From Pachypanchax playfairii (lineage: Eukaryota; Chordata; Actinopteri; Cyprinodontiformes; Aplocheilidae), in assembly GCA_006937955.1 (NCBI GenBank), contig SSNP01000044.1, positions 3,551,914 to 3,615,913 of the forward strand: a stretch of DNA of 64,000 nt, written 5' to 3'. Below, in pieces: positions 33,425 through 44,036 of the stretch (positions within the stretch are counted from its first letter, which is position 1; every line of letters starts with the position of its first letter). The position numbers and the translations under genes were made by a program. The notes beneath the pieces were generated by a model. It ran no database searches. It was not told the origin of the DNA and was given only the letters and a program-made list of their open reading frames with translations.

Positions 33425-33804
33425 CATCCATCACTAATTCATAACAAGTAATCTCTTAACCTTATACAAAAGCTACGAGTTTATATTACGTCAACCGGTT
33501 AAAATCCAAAGCAATTATACTCAATCAATTCAATTTAGTCGTAAATAGTGAAATGTAAAATTAGTAAAATGCTCTCTATCTCAAAACTAGCAGATGGCAT
33601 TGAATTTTAATCTAAACGCAATTGTCCATCCAGTGCAAACACAAGGTGACAGTGGAAAAGAATGGCTTTTAAAAATTGGATTAAAAACCTCCAGCAGATT
33701 CAGGTTGAGCAGCTTTCTGCCACGACCCACTTGGTTTAAGAGGAAAGAGACACAGATGGGTCGGACCAGTTAGCATCTCTATGGAAAGATAAACAGCGTT
33801 ACAG
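33425..33804. other. Unannotated sequence
   Basis: AT-rich, nothing recognised. Confidence 0.5.
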
Positions 33805-34273
33805 TTAAAGGTGGTAAAGAGGATTTTGTAGCAAATTTAGATGTCAAATTTACTTTAAAATTATTTTATCAGCTTGTAATGGTCTTGTATTTATAGTTTC
33901 CTAAAAAAAAGTTCTAATATTAATAGATCATGAACCTGGTGGGGCTTGAAATAAAGTAGCCAATAGATAACGAACCCGTTTCGTTATCTATTGGCTACTA
34001 GATTGTCAATCACACTTGTAATGCTAACAATAAACAGCCCTTTACCATTGATGATCCCGACATGTAAAAAAAAAAAAGTTGTAGTAGTTCCAGAAAAAAC
34101 TCAAACGATGCCGATAGTAAACAAACAAGGAGGGATGTTTTCTTAAATTTCTAACGGAGTCGTTTCTGGTGTAGGGGGGTGGGGTGGGGCTACAACGCAT
34201 GCGCACTACTCGAAAAATGACAAACAGCCGTTGAGCTTCTCATTCAGGGCAAAATCCTCTTTACCACCTTTAA
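33805..34273. mobile_element. TTAA MITE of a second family, 20-bp perfect inverted ends
   Basis: Bounded by TTAA (33,805-33,808 and 34,270-34,273). The next 20 bases, AGGTGGTAAAGAGGATTTTG, recur exactly inverted at 34,250-34,269. 469 bp including TTAA, non-coding, and it carries the perfect hairpin at 33,957-33,997. TTAA boundaries and short inverted ends point to piggyBac-type mobilisation. Confidence 0.8.
33957..33997. repeat. Perfect hairpin, 18-bp arms
   Basis: TAGCCAATAGATAACGAA, a 5-base loop (cccgt), then the exact inverted complement. Lies near the middle of the TTAA MITE. Confidence 0.9.
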
Positions 34274-35199
34274 TGGCAGAAACGATAATAAACGCAAACA
34301 TGGAGAGTAAAGAGAGACTGAAGAGTTAAGAAATGTGGTCATTATGTCCTCCAGCAGTCTAAACCTATAGCAGCATAACTAAAGGGATGGATCAGAATAA
34401 CTTAAACTGATGACACCTGACTGTGTCACCTGCAGCAGGATACTTCTCATATTTGTTGTATTTGGATAACTTGGAGTTGTACTGCAGGTTATATAAGATG
34501 GGTTTTGACTTTGTCCTTTTCAAAAGGTTGTTCTTTTACTGTCTATAAAAAATGCACTGGTAGAGTTTTAAAAAGATCACTATGGGATGTGCTGTCAAAA
34601 TATAATTTTGGGGCTCTTACAATAATTCTAATATGAGGCTGAAAAGATAAAATAATTTTTCATGTATTCACAAAACACAATTCCCATCTGGATGTCACCT
34701 AAACTTGACAAATTTCGGTACTGGGCTTTCTAATTGTGAGTATTTTTCTTCTTTTGACATTACAAGAAATAATTTGACAACTTAACAGCTTTTGCACCCT
34801 CCCTTTGCAGGGAAACGCTACTTCCCCCCATGCTTTGCATGATATTCTGATCAGTATGACTGTGAATTCCCCTTCTGATAAATGAAGTGTAATATAATAA
34901 AACAATAAACTTCTTTAAAAGCTCGACTTACGGACACCGGATGTTCATTTGCAGTAAATATTAATGGTACTTCTTTACATCTGTTTTATGAATCCCTCTT
35001 TTTCCCAGCAATAATCAGTTTTTTAAATACATATTTATATTTGTATTTAGTTTTTTAAAATTTATTTAGGAAATTAGGCTACAAATAAAAGTGCAGAGTG
35101 ACCATCTTTTTGCTGGTGGTTCTGCTGTTGGATTGATTATAGGATAATGTTTGTTATGTTTTGTTATTACAGGTAAAAGTTCAACTTGCTGCTGCATGT
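34274..35199. other. Unannotated sequence
   Basis: AT-rich intergenic DNA, nothing recognised. Confidence 0.5.
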
Positions 35200-36535
35200 T
35201 GTATGTAACAGAATGAAAAGAACAAAAGACTGGAAAGCCTGCTTCAAAACCTCCACCATCATCCCCCAAAAAACAAGGACTATGTGTCTCAATGACAACC
35301 GGCGTGTTGCTTTGACCTCTGGGGTCATGAAGACCTTTTAGTGCCTTGTACTGACCCACCTGAAAAACATCACAGACCCTCATCTGGACCCCCTACAGTT
35401 CACCTACAGAGCAAACAGGTGTGTAGACGATGCTGTGAACATAGTCCTGCATCACATCCTCCAGCATCTGGTCTCCGAAGGGTCCTACACAAGGATCCTG
35501 TTAGTGGACTTCAGCTCTACATTCAAAACAATCATCCCTGGTCTTCTACAGGACACGTTCTCCCAGCTGCCTGTGTCCAACTTCACAGACTTCCTGTCCA
35601 ACAGGAAGCAGCATGTGAAGCTGGGAAAACTGGTTTCAGACCCCCGGACCATCAGCACTGGATCTGGATCTGGATCTTTCCTTTCCTTTCCTTTCCTTTC
35701 CTTTCCTTTCCTTTCCTTTCCTTTCCTTTCCTTTCCTTTCCTTTCCTTTCCTTTCCTTTCCTTTCCTTTCCTTTCCTTTCCTTTCCTTCCCTCTCTCCTC
35801 TCTCCTCTCTCCTCTCTCCTCTCCTCTCCTCTCCTTTCCTCTCCTCTCCTCTCCTCACAGTCAAGCTCTGAGGATGATGAGTCCATCTACAGGTGTGAGA
35901 CTGACCTTCTAGTGTCCTGGTGTGAGCTCAATGCAGCTAAAACAGTGGAGATGGTTGTGGACTTTAACCCCCCCAACCTTCATCTCTCAGGACCTTAAGT
36001 GGAAGATAAACATCAGCTCTCTCACCAGAGGATGGACTTCATACAACAACTGAGGAGGTTTAACCTCTCAACACCCATACTGGTGCATTTCTACACCTCC
36101 ATCATGGAGTCCATACTCACCTCCTCCATCATCATCTGGTTCACTGCAGCTTCAGCTCAGAACAAGGTTCAACTGCAGTGTATCATCTACTCTGCTGACA
36201 AGGTGATTGTCTGCAACCTTCCTTCCCTCCCGAACATGTAGCGTACACTTCCAGGACTCTGAAGCCTGCAGCAAAGATTTAAACAGATTCTTCTCATCCT
36301 GAAATCTTTCAGACTCTTCTCTCTGGAAGAAGACTTTGGTCCATCAGGACCAGGACTTCCTGCTACAGGAAGAAAGTCACAGACTTTTGCACTAATGCAT
36401 CAATGCTTTAGTTATGTAAATATTGCTGGTTTTTCTCATGTTTATATTATTCTCACTTTGATTTATTCTCTGCACAGCTTCACTCAGCTTCCTGGTATTG
36501 GGCAAATAATTTGCCAATAAACTAATTTTGATTCT
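35200..36535 (+). pseudogene. Non-LTR retrotransposon reverse-transcriptase remnant
   Basis: Decayed pol of a fish LINE. Readable RT blocks in order: LNDNRRVALTSGVMKTF, ITDPHLDPLQFTYRANRCVD with DAVNIVLHHILQHL, ILLVDFSSTFKTIIPGLLQ (palm motif with the first Asp), NRKQHVKLGKLVSDPRTIST, then after the microsatellite LLVSWCELNAAKTVEMVVDF, DLKWKINISSL and STPILVHFYTSIMESILTS. The segment that should hold the catalytic FADD box is absent, replaced by a CCTTT array. The 3' end reads CAATAAACTAATTTTGATTC. Stops and frameshifts throughout; clade not determined (L2/Rex1-like suspected). Confidence 0.8.
35676..35858. repeat. (CCTTT)n / CTCTC pyrimidine tract
   Basis: About 22 copies of CCTTT followed by CTCTCCT-type repeats, a 180-base purine/pyrimidine-asymmetric tract inside the LINE remnant. 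Open reading frames across it (poly LSFPF, or GKERK on the minus strand) are artefacts. Confidence 0.95.
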
Positions 36536-36539
36536 GATG

Positions 36540-37390
36540 ACAAGGTGTTGTTTGTGCAGCACTTCATTTTCCATTGTAATGTGATATTTTCATACACATT
36601 TAAAATTTACTCCACATTTCATGATCCTCGTGTTTCTGTTTGGTTTTGTTCATGTTGACAGACTCTTTTTGTTCTTCTTCACCTTCGTTTTCTCTTTCAG
36701 CTGTTTTCGTTTTGCTCATGTTACAGTCGTATCTTTGCTCTTGGGGTTTTTTTGTGATGTTCTTTCGGGGGTTTGATTCTGTTACTTTCATATTTAGTTT
36801 CAGTCTTGTTTATCATGTGTTGTTATGTGTTTGTGTGTACACCTGTTTCTCTGTTCTCTCTCTTTGTTTTTTGTCATCTTTTTTTCTCCATAGCTGTTCC
36901 ACCTGAATCTGCTGATGGAAATCAGCTGATTGGGCCAGTTGGGTTGGAGTTGGTTGGCTGGCACCTTTAAAACTCTGTGTGCTGGTGGAGGAGGGAGATT
37001 CAATTCGATTGGGGAATTCGGAGGAGAACGGCCCCTTCCTCGCGTTAGACTGAACACTTGATTGACTGAGATTTTGTACATAAAACCCACTTGTTGGTTT
37101 TACAAACGTCTCCCAAGTTTGCTTTAGATAATTTGACCTCACACTCCCATTTGACTTTTTTTTTCTTGTTACAGCACAAATGAGTCTGGGTTTCCCTACT
37201 CACTGTGTTTACTGGTTTTCTCTCCTCTCTCTGTTTTTATGGGTCTTGTTTCATTAGTGTTTTCTGTCTCCATCATGTGGTCATGTTTTACTCCCTCAAG
37301 CTCCTCCTATTAGATCAAATTATAATTCCCTCTTTTCCTTTATGTGTTATCAGATATTTTAAAGGGACTTAAGGCAAGATTTGTGAAAAA
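36540..37390. other. Pyrimidine-rich sequence, possible decayed LTR-like repeat
   Basis: T-rich strand with words such as CTGTTCCACCTGAATCTGCT and GGCACCTTTAAAACTCTG that I associate with end regions of fish retroelements, but no boundaries or coding parts are visible. Similar texture recurs at 38,110-38,640 and 40,480-40,800. Confidence 0.25.
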
Positions 37391-37607
37391 CTACACATGC
37401 ATTTCCAGTTTATTCAATGCTAATGGGTCATGAAGCATTAAAAACCCAAAATAACGAGGCCATCCGCATATATGTCTGTTGCCTTGGACACGCTGTGTGC
37501 CACATAATGCGCTGCAGTTCGACGTCCGAATTTCCCGCGCAGTTGTAGGGATGTGACGTAAATTGACACTGCATGCGCGTTGCCGACAGCTCTTGAACAG
37601 GAAGTAC

Positions 37608-37885
37608 ATGTCCGCCGTGGACTTGGATTCAAACACTGAAGGTATACTTATGGATGTTTCTGCAGCCAGCAAACGACCTGCATCCACTCTCACCCCCCAA
37701 AAAAGTGGCACCACGAAGAAAAAAAAGACTTTATCAGCGGCATCTCGTGAGTCTAAAAAGAAATATGACCGAAGCCGGGCAGGCACCCGCATAAATATTG
37801 GATATGCGTTCGGTTCATGGAGGGAACTTCAGCTGCATTTGGGAGTGAAAACGGATGCTGACATGGCTCATTTCCTTGTGACCAG
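37608..37885 (+). CDS. Orphan first exon of an unrecognised, basic protein
   Basis: ATG at 37,608 opens 92 codons with no stop, ending LVTR at a consensus donor (AG|gtgaga, exon end 37,885, phase 2). The protein begins MSAVDLDSNTEGILMDVSAA, has a Lys-rich patch TTKKKKTLSAASRESKKK, then DRSRAGTRINIGYAFGSWRE followed by LQLHLGVKTDADMAHFLVTR. The R(V/I)NIG...WREL...K(T/S)DA(E/D) pattern resembles an exon found in many multi-copy fish genes; that is from memory and I cannot name the family. An in-frame ATG at 37,563 would add 15 residues. Local GC and CpG content rise here. No downstream exon was found, so this may be a live gene start or a relic of a duplicated or mobile gene. Confidence 0.45.
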
Positions 37886-38829
37886 GTGAGAAAACATTAT
37901 AGGTCGTGTTTAGAGCCTGATACAGTATGAAAATGATGAGATCAAATCAAATAACAGAGTGGAGAGACCTGACGTGAAGTATGTTAGCCTCCCCGGTGCA
38001 GTGCTGTGAAGACGAACAGTCTGTAAAGTGTCTGTGCGCGCTCCCGTGCCGGCTTGGCTGGTGGCTGCAGTTAGCCACAGCGCCTGTCGCGGCAGCACTG
38101 AGTCAGATTTTGTAAAGCTGCCTTAAGTTCCTTTAACTTCTACCACTGTCCTTCCTTTTAGTTTTGACCTGTCTGTTAGTTTCATGTGTCTTTACTGTCT
38201 CAGCTTTAGTTTTTACCATTTGGCTCTGTTGGAGGTTTTTATGTTACTTTTCTTTATGTATCATTGTGTTTCCTTGTCCGTCTTATCGTCATGTGTTCTG
38301 TTCACCTGGTCCCATGTGCTGTAAGTATTCTCGTGCTTCTTCCTTGTTCCCACATAATAACTCAGTCAGTCTGTTTCCAACTACAGGACTGTTTGTGAGT
38401 GTAGTGTCGTTGCTCGTGTCACAGATCATGTCTTGTTTTTCCTACAGCACACCAGACCTGTCTCTGCCAACCTAACCATGTCTCCTTTGGATTACTGCCC
38501 TTCTGAGTTTTTGGGTGTTTCTCAACCCTTTGTGGTCTGTTCTGTTGTTGATGTCTCCAGCCTGTCCCACAGTATCTGTAAATATTCAAGTCAAATACTC
38601 ATAGTATGTCTGACCCTCTTCTGCTGTATTTAGAAATTGTGGAAATGATCTCACATTTATTATTTCTGGGCTGATGACTAATTTTTCTGCCCCCCAGAGG
38701 AATAGTTTTATCGTTGTCTGTGTTACATTTTTTCACTGTAGAGACTTTTTAAAATAGTAACAATTTTCTGCCTGCAGTATTTGAGTTCAGTCTTAAAACC
38801 CAAACATTACACCAGATAAGTAATTTTTG
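37886..38829. other. No downstream exon found; T-rich sequence
   Basis: Searched for continuation of the 37.6-kb exon after its donor; only short ORFs in pyrimidine-rich sequence are present and none looks like a continuation of the WREL-type domain. Confidence 0.4.
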
Positions 38830-39391
38830 ATAAAGAGGCCATTTCACTGAAATTTCATGACTTTGTGGTTATTTCTGAAGTATTAACCTGTGATCTGAAA
38901 TATTTTATATCTAAAAAACGTTAGAAAACACTGATTAACTTTCAATCTATCTGCATCAAATTTCGGCTGGTTCCGTCAGGCTTCGGCAGCAACTCATTTA
39001 TATTCATTATTCAAATTTGCTGTTCTCAGATTGGCTAACAAACTAGCCTATGAGAACAAGGTATACTGTTTCCTGCCCCACTGTGCATGGCAACAGCACA
39101 CGTCTCTTCCGGTTGATCCGTGCTTATGCTAACAGCTTTTAGCCAGCAGCATGCTAGGCGTGGTTTCAACTGCGGGAGCTGATGAATACTAACGAACAAA
39201 GGAGTTGTGATGAAACAGATACAGGCCGTTCAAACTCGGGTGTTATCACCACCTGCGTAGTTTGAGAGATAAAAACTGAAAGAGAAGTTGTTGACCTGTT
39301 TTCACACCCACTATGAAGGTAAGAACACCTGTGGAACTAAAATATTCAACAGAAACCTAAAAAAAACGTTTTAATGGAAGGGCCTCTTGAA
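38830..39391 (+). mobile_element. TTAA-family MITE, copy C, decayed ends
   Basis: Full-length relative of copies A, B, D and E. The left end reads ATAAAGAGGCCATTTCA and the right GGCCTCTTGAA, so both TTAA boundaries have mutated. The body retains the shared words and the ATGAAGGTAAGAAC segment. Confidence 0.75.
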
Positions 39392-39689
39392 AAACCAGTT
39401 GTGTTAAACCCCTGTGGGGGATATTCCTTCAAATATTTAGTTTGATAAATTTTGAACTATCTTTGTCAAACATACATTCATGGGAAAAAAGAAAGTCCAT
39501 TATCTTCATCTTTTATAGTGTTTTATATGTCAAGACATAATGAAAATGATCTACTCATTGACAGATTTTAAAGCACACCATTCATGTTTAAAGCTGCTAA
39601 ATAAAAATAAAATCAAGATTGACAGTCTCAGACAAACTAAAAGACAATTATTAGGCATATGTTGCAAATGTATTTCCACAAGAGGCTGC

Positions 39690-40005
39690 AGGACCGAGCT
39701 GCATGGTGCCCTAGGCAAAAAAGGATTTTGGCGCCCCCTACTGCCCAGAACAGAAACAACGTAACTCAATAACTGGATGACATTGCAAAAAATATTTATT
39801 TATACTAAAATGAACAGTAGAGATGATAGATATAGACAGATATTTAATTATTACTTATTTTGTTCTTTACATGAGATGAATTGTGTGTCCAACAGTTTGT
39901 TCAAAAAAAAAAAAAAAAAGAAGAATTTGGCGCCCCCTCCAGCAGAGGGCGCCCTAGGCAATTGCCTAGTCTGCCTATGCCCAGAACCGGCCCTGAGAAC
40001 GAGAA
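39690..40005. repeat. Dispersed repeat with GGCGCCCCCT words
   Basis: Two related pieces: GGTGCCCTAGGCAAAA with TTTGGCGCCCCCTACTGCC near 39,705-39,750, and TTGGCGCCCCCTCCAGCAGA with GCGCCCTAGGCAATTGCCTA near 39,928-39,970. This vocabulary is common in vertebrate dispersed repeats. A poly-A run (39,903-39,919) precedes the second. Confidence 0.45.
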
Positions 40006-42820
40006 GGGAAACCTTCTGAATGTCTTTTTTTTTAAAGTAACTCAACAACAACAGACATTACAAATGGGCTTATTTTAACAATTTACTGTAAAGGTTAAAC
40101 CAACCATCATTCAGACAACTTATCTATAATAAACAACTTATAATCTGATCCAGAACCTTGATCTATCTAACTCTTATTGCTGTTTTTACTGATTTATTCA
40201 TAAATAACATTTTAATCATGATAAAGTATAATATTATTGTTATTATAATAACAATAATAAATAAAATAATGTCATTTTTTTTACTATACTGTATCTTGTG
40301 GTGCTTGAATTTGTGGAAAAATTATGTGACAGACACACAAATTCAAAACTTTGTGTAAACAACTTTTGAATAATTTATTTTAGATTTTTTTATTTTACAT
40401 TTGTAATACTGTTCAGTATTTTGTAATGTTTTGACACTGGGATGGAGAACTGGACTCTCTTTGTCTTTCATTCTCCAGCCACAGTGTCAGGGTTCGGGGG
40501 TGGGGTGGGGGGGGGTATTGTCCTCTTATTTCCTCTCTGTTTCTTGTATTTCTCACCTTTCCTCTGTTTCTTCCCTGCTTTTCTATTTTCTGATCTTTTT
40601 TTACCTGTTTTCTCTCTTCAGGTGAACCTGCTTCTCTTCACCCCGCCTGCTAGAGAGGCTGCAACACCTGAGGTCAATCTGCTAATTACACCTGCTCTCC
40701 TGAGAGTATATCCACTCAGAATTTACACCTCTTTGACACCACACGGTTTATTTATTCATTATAAAACCCCTGGGCCAAATATTTTTGTCTATTAAAATTT
40801 AGACTTAGTTTATTGTGATAGTTTGTTAATCTTCTAGTGACATTTTTATAGCCTTGCTCTTCTTCAGCTCATCTGTCTCATGTGCAACTTGAATGTGGAA
40901 CCGGGATCAAGTCTCTTCATTGCTCAGCTGTTTCCCATCTCTACTCATGAATGAAGGAGTCATTCACCATCGCCTTGTTTCTGGAAAATAACTCTGACTC
41001 TCATCCTCTGCTCATCCTCTTCATCTCTACTGCTGGACCTCCAGCCTCTGACTCGCACCTACCTGTCCTGCACTTCCTGGCTCTCCTGGTTGGCTCCTCG
41101 GTTCCCCTGGATCCTGTTTGCTTCTCCTCCTCTGAACTCCTGCAAAGAAAGATTGCTGTAAGCAGCATTCATAAAATAAATTTAAAGGTAATAATTTACT
41201 CAATTACTCACCTTTTTGATAGCATCTTGGAACAGAAGCCTGGGTCTGTTATTTCAAACCAATACGACATCCTAAACTCAGAGGACAAACACAACTAATT
41301 TATTCTGAAAAACCAGATCATCACAACTTAGTTAATCAGCTCATACATGAATCACAAGACTTATTATGGTATCTGCACATCTTCTATCCTTACATGAGAT
41401 GACGTGTGTACAGCACAGGAGTAACACCACAGATGAAGGGGAGAAGCGCCACCTAGTGGTTTCTCTACATCCAACATCACAAACATAAAATTCACTGTTA
41501 CAATTAACTTTCTCAGACATTCTCATATTTTTCCTGGTTAAAGAGTTTATCAAAGTAACTCTGTCAAAATAACAACAAAAATATATAAATACCTGGAGAA
41601 TTATTTTGGTCACATAAAATAATAATAAAAAAAAACATTAATTATTATTTTATTAATAATAGTTGGCCCCAAACAATTCAGACACATTTTTTAGTGACTT
41701 AGATGTACACAGCTGGAAAAAAGAGGAAAAATTAACACTGAATAAAAGATCAGCTTTATTATGATCCAATATGTTTTTTTTTATTATTCAAAAGCAATTT
41801 GCAGCTGAGACACAAAAGGTCTGATTGAGTTAAAATAATTAATCCATTGTGGAATTATCTGAAAAAACTGTTTAAATATCTAACTATGTAAAAGACAACT
41901 GCTGCTAGTGTAACTTTTCTTGCATAAGAGAACTAAAACATATTCACTCACGTTTTATGAACTGAAATAAAATCACTTGAAGTTTCATACGAGATCCTGT
42001 TACACATCAAGTCGTAGTCGCTCTCCAGGAAATTTCTGACTTTGACCAAAACGTTTCCATATTCCTCAGATGACACTTCATGTCAGTTTTAGAACCCAAA
42101 AGAACAGCTTTCAAAAATATATTAGTGGAGCTTTTTTGGTCTAATAAAAACAAAAATACCCCTATAAAACCTGACGGGAGTAAGTAAAAAAAACTCTTCT
42201 AATAACTATGAGCCCAAAGCAACAGCATAAATATTAAACTGCTAGTAATATGTAAGATGCATCAAAACTAAACTAAATCAAACACAATCTACAATGAGAA
42301 GCACATGACCAAAGGAACAGAAACATTTTCTTTAAAATGAGAAGAGTTAATGATCATCATCAAAGGAGCAAAAATTCAAGAGCTGAAAGATGCAGCAAGA
42401 AGAAAAGCTGCTGCTTGTTATGGACCACCTTCTGCTGATGTTCTGCTGATCATGTCCTGGATCAGAGATTTGCAACTGTGTTTTTTTTAAATAAACTTTA
42501 TTGATCAAACTGAACATTTTAATAAAAATATGGACAGAGAGGCCAAAAGAAAAAAAGAAATTATGAAAAATAAGAATAGCACAACCTAATAGGTGACAAA
42601 ACTAAACAGATGGGGAGAAAAGAAAACGTATATCCAGTTATTTTAATTAAATATAAATTATAAATTCTGAGTTTTTAATAGAGTCAGCATATTTTTTATT
42701 TCACAAATGAAAATGGTTAACAATGGTTTGTCATTAGTATATTTACATTTATTAATATAATTTTTTGCTATAATAAAAATTAATATGCAAATTCTGTTAT
42801 TTTCCCTATATAAAAAAAAA
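40006..42820. other. Intergenic sequence without recognised features
   Basis: AT-rich. Short ORFs (for example 40,442-40,795 and 40,951-41,298) lack family resemblance and lie partly in pyrimidine-rich repeat-like sequence. G-run at 40,496-40,515. No exon or transposon boundary identified. Confidence 0.4.
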
Positions 42821-42822
42821 CT

Positions 42823-43308
42823 AGGGATTCACCGATACTGGTACACTGTAAAAAGAGATTTGTTGACTGCACTCGACTCAGTCTAGTTTTTTGAAGTGTA
42901 TTCAACTTGACAGTGATAGTTCATGTAACTTAACTGAATCAAAGCAACAGGTAAACTAGACTGAGACGAGTACAGTCAGCAAATCCATTTTTACAGTGTA
43001 TCGGGTTTTGGGGCCGATCCCATAATGTAGCTACTAGTATTTGCTAATTAACCGATACCATGAACAGATACTTAAAATGTGGAAACTCTGCAATAATTTT
43101 ACAAAAAATGTTTATTTTTCACTTTTGTGGTTATTTTTATTATTATTTTATTTTTTTTTATCACCATCATTTGTTGTAACAAACAGAGAAGAAAATAAAA
43201 CCTGTCTTCCAATACATTGCATTTTTTTTAGGTGGACGTATCAGCAGTAGTACTCAGATCCAAGTATTAGTATCATATCAGATTGAAAAAGTTGTATCTT
43301 TGCATCCC
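42823..43308. mobile_element. Probable hAT-like MITE, decayed, with nested element
   Basis: Left end AGGGATTCACCGATACTGG and right end TATCTTTGCATCCCAA resemble the AGGGATGCACCGATA ends of a common fish hAT family. The middle keeps ATCGGGTTTTGGGGCCGATC and AACCGATACC. Target duplication not readable. Interrupted at 42,844-42,998. Confidence 0.5.
42844..42998. mobile_element. Small TA-flanked MITE nested in the 42,823-43,308 element
   Basis: 155 bp, inverted ends CACTGTAAAAA / TTTTTACAGTG with longer imperfect complementarity inward (GACTGCACTCGACTCAG vs CTGAGACGAGTACAGTC). TA on both sides. Interrupts the host word cgatactggta|tcggg, so it is the younger insertion. Confidence 0.7.
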
Positions 43309-43539
43309 AAAAGACCCAAAACGACCCCAACTGTGTTGTTAGTAAAACCTCCAGATAGTGAAAATCCTTTTGATAAAGAGGACATGTCCAGTAGAAATAA
43401 AGACTGACTCCTTGTTCCTACAGTTTCCATATAAAACTTGGTAACTACAGTAATATTTTATTTTTTTCCTGGTTGAAGTCTCTCAGCAGATTTATTTTTT
43501 TATCACAGCATCTGATAATGAAGATATTTTATTAGCTAA

Positions 43540-43897
43540 ATCTAGTATCCGGTTTGTTGCCTCCTGCCTCTCTGATGCACCACCAGTGGACGCCGTTGTT
43601 CCGCCTGGTGACCCCCCCCCCTCCCCCATTTCAATCGGGGACGAGCTGATCTCATGCAGCGCCAAGCAGGATCCGTGCGTGAAAGAGCGGGAGGAGGAGA
43701 GAGAGAGAGGTTTTGAAAAGACTTGACAGGATGAGTGGAGCTTGTTATAAGGACACAAACACTCTTAAGTTCACTCATCTGTTTCTATTTTAACACACAA
43801 GACTACAGGAAACAAACATCCTCACAGAAACCCGCGTGCGCTCCAGTCTTAAAGACCTTTACAAGTATATATTTACATCATTTAAGGTTATTTACAG
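43540..43897 (+). promoter_or_regulatory. ntn1: Candidate ntn1 promoter and non-coding exon 1
   Basis: GC-rich, C-run-containing sequence upstream of the netrin-1 coding exon, ending at a consensus donor TTACAG|GTAAGA (exon end 43,897). The next acceptor, a long pyrimidine tract ending CCCCTCTGCAG at 44,036, would make a 139-base 5'UTR intron. A purine tract GGGAGGAGGAGAGAGAGAGA lies at 43,690-43,710. The start of transcription cannot be placed from sequence. Confidence 0.4.
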
Positions 43898-44036
43898 GTA
43901 AGATGAGCTTCATGGATTGTATTAACTGTATTTTCTTAAATAGGTTATTCTGTTGAAAGCTGGTTTTATTGTTGGTTTCACAGCCCCCCCCCCCTTTCTC
44001 TCTCTCTCTGTCCACATGTTTCTCTCCCCTCTGCAG

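Noticed and set aside
35485..35886. Lys/Glu/Arg-rich minus-strand ORF as a nuclear protein
   Set aside because: Translation of the CCTTT microsatellite's complement.
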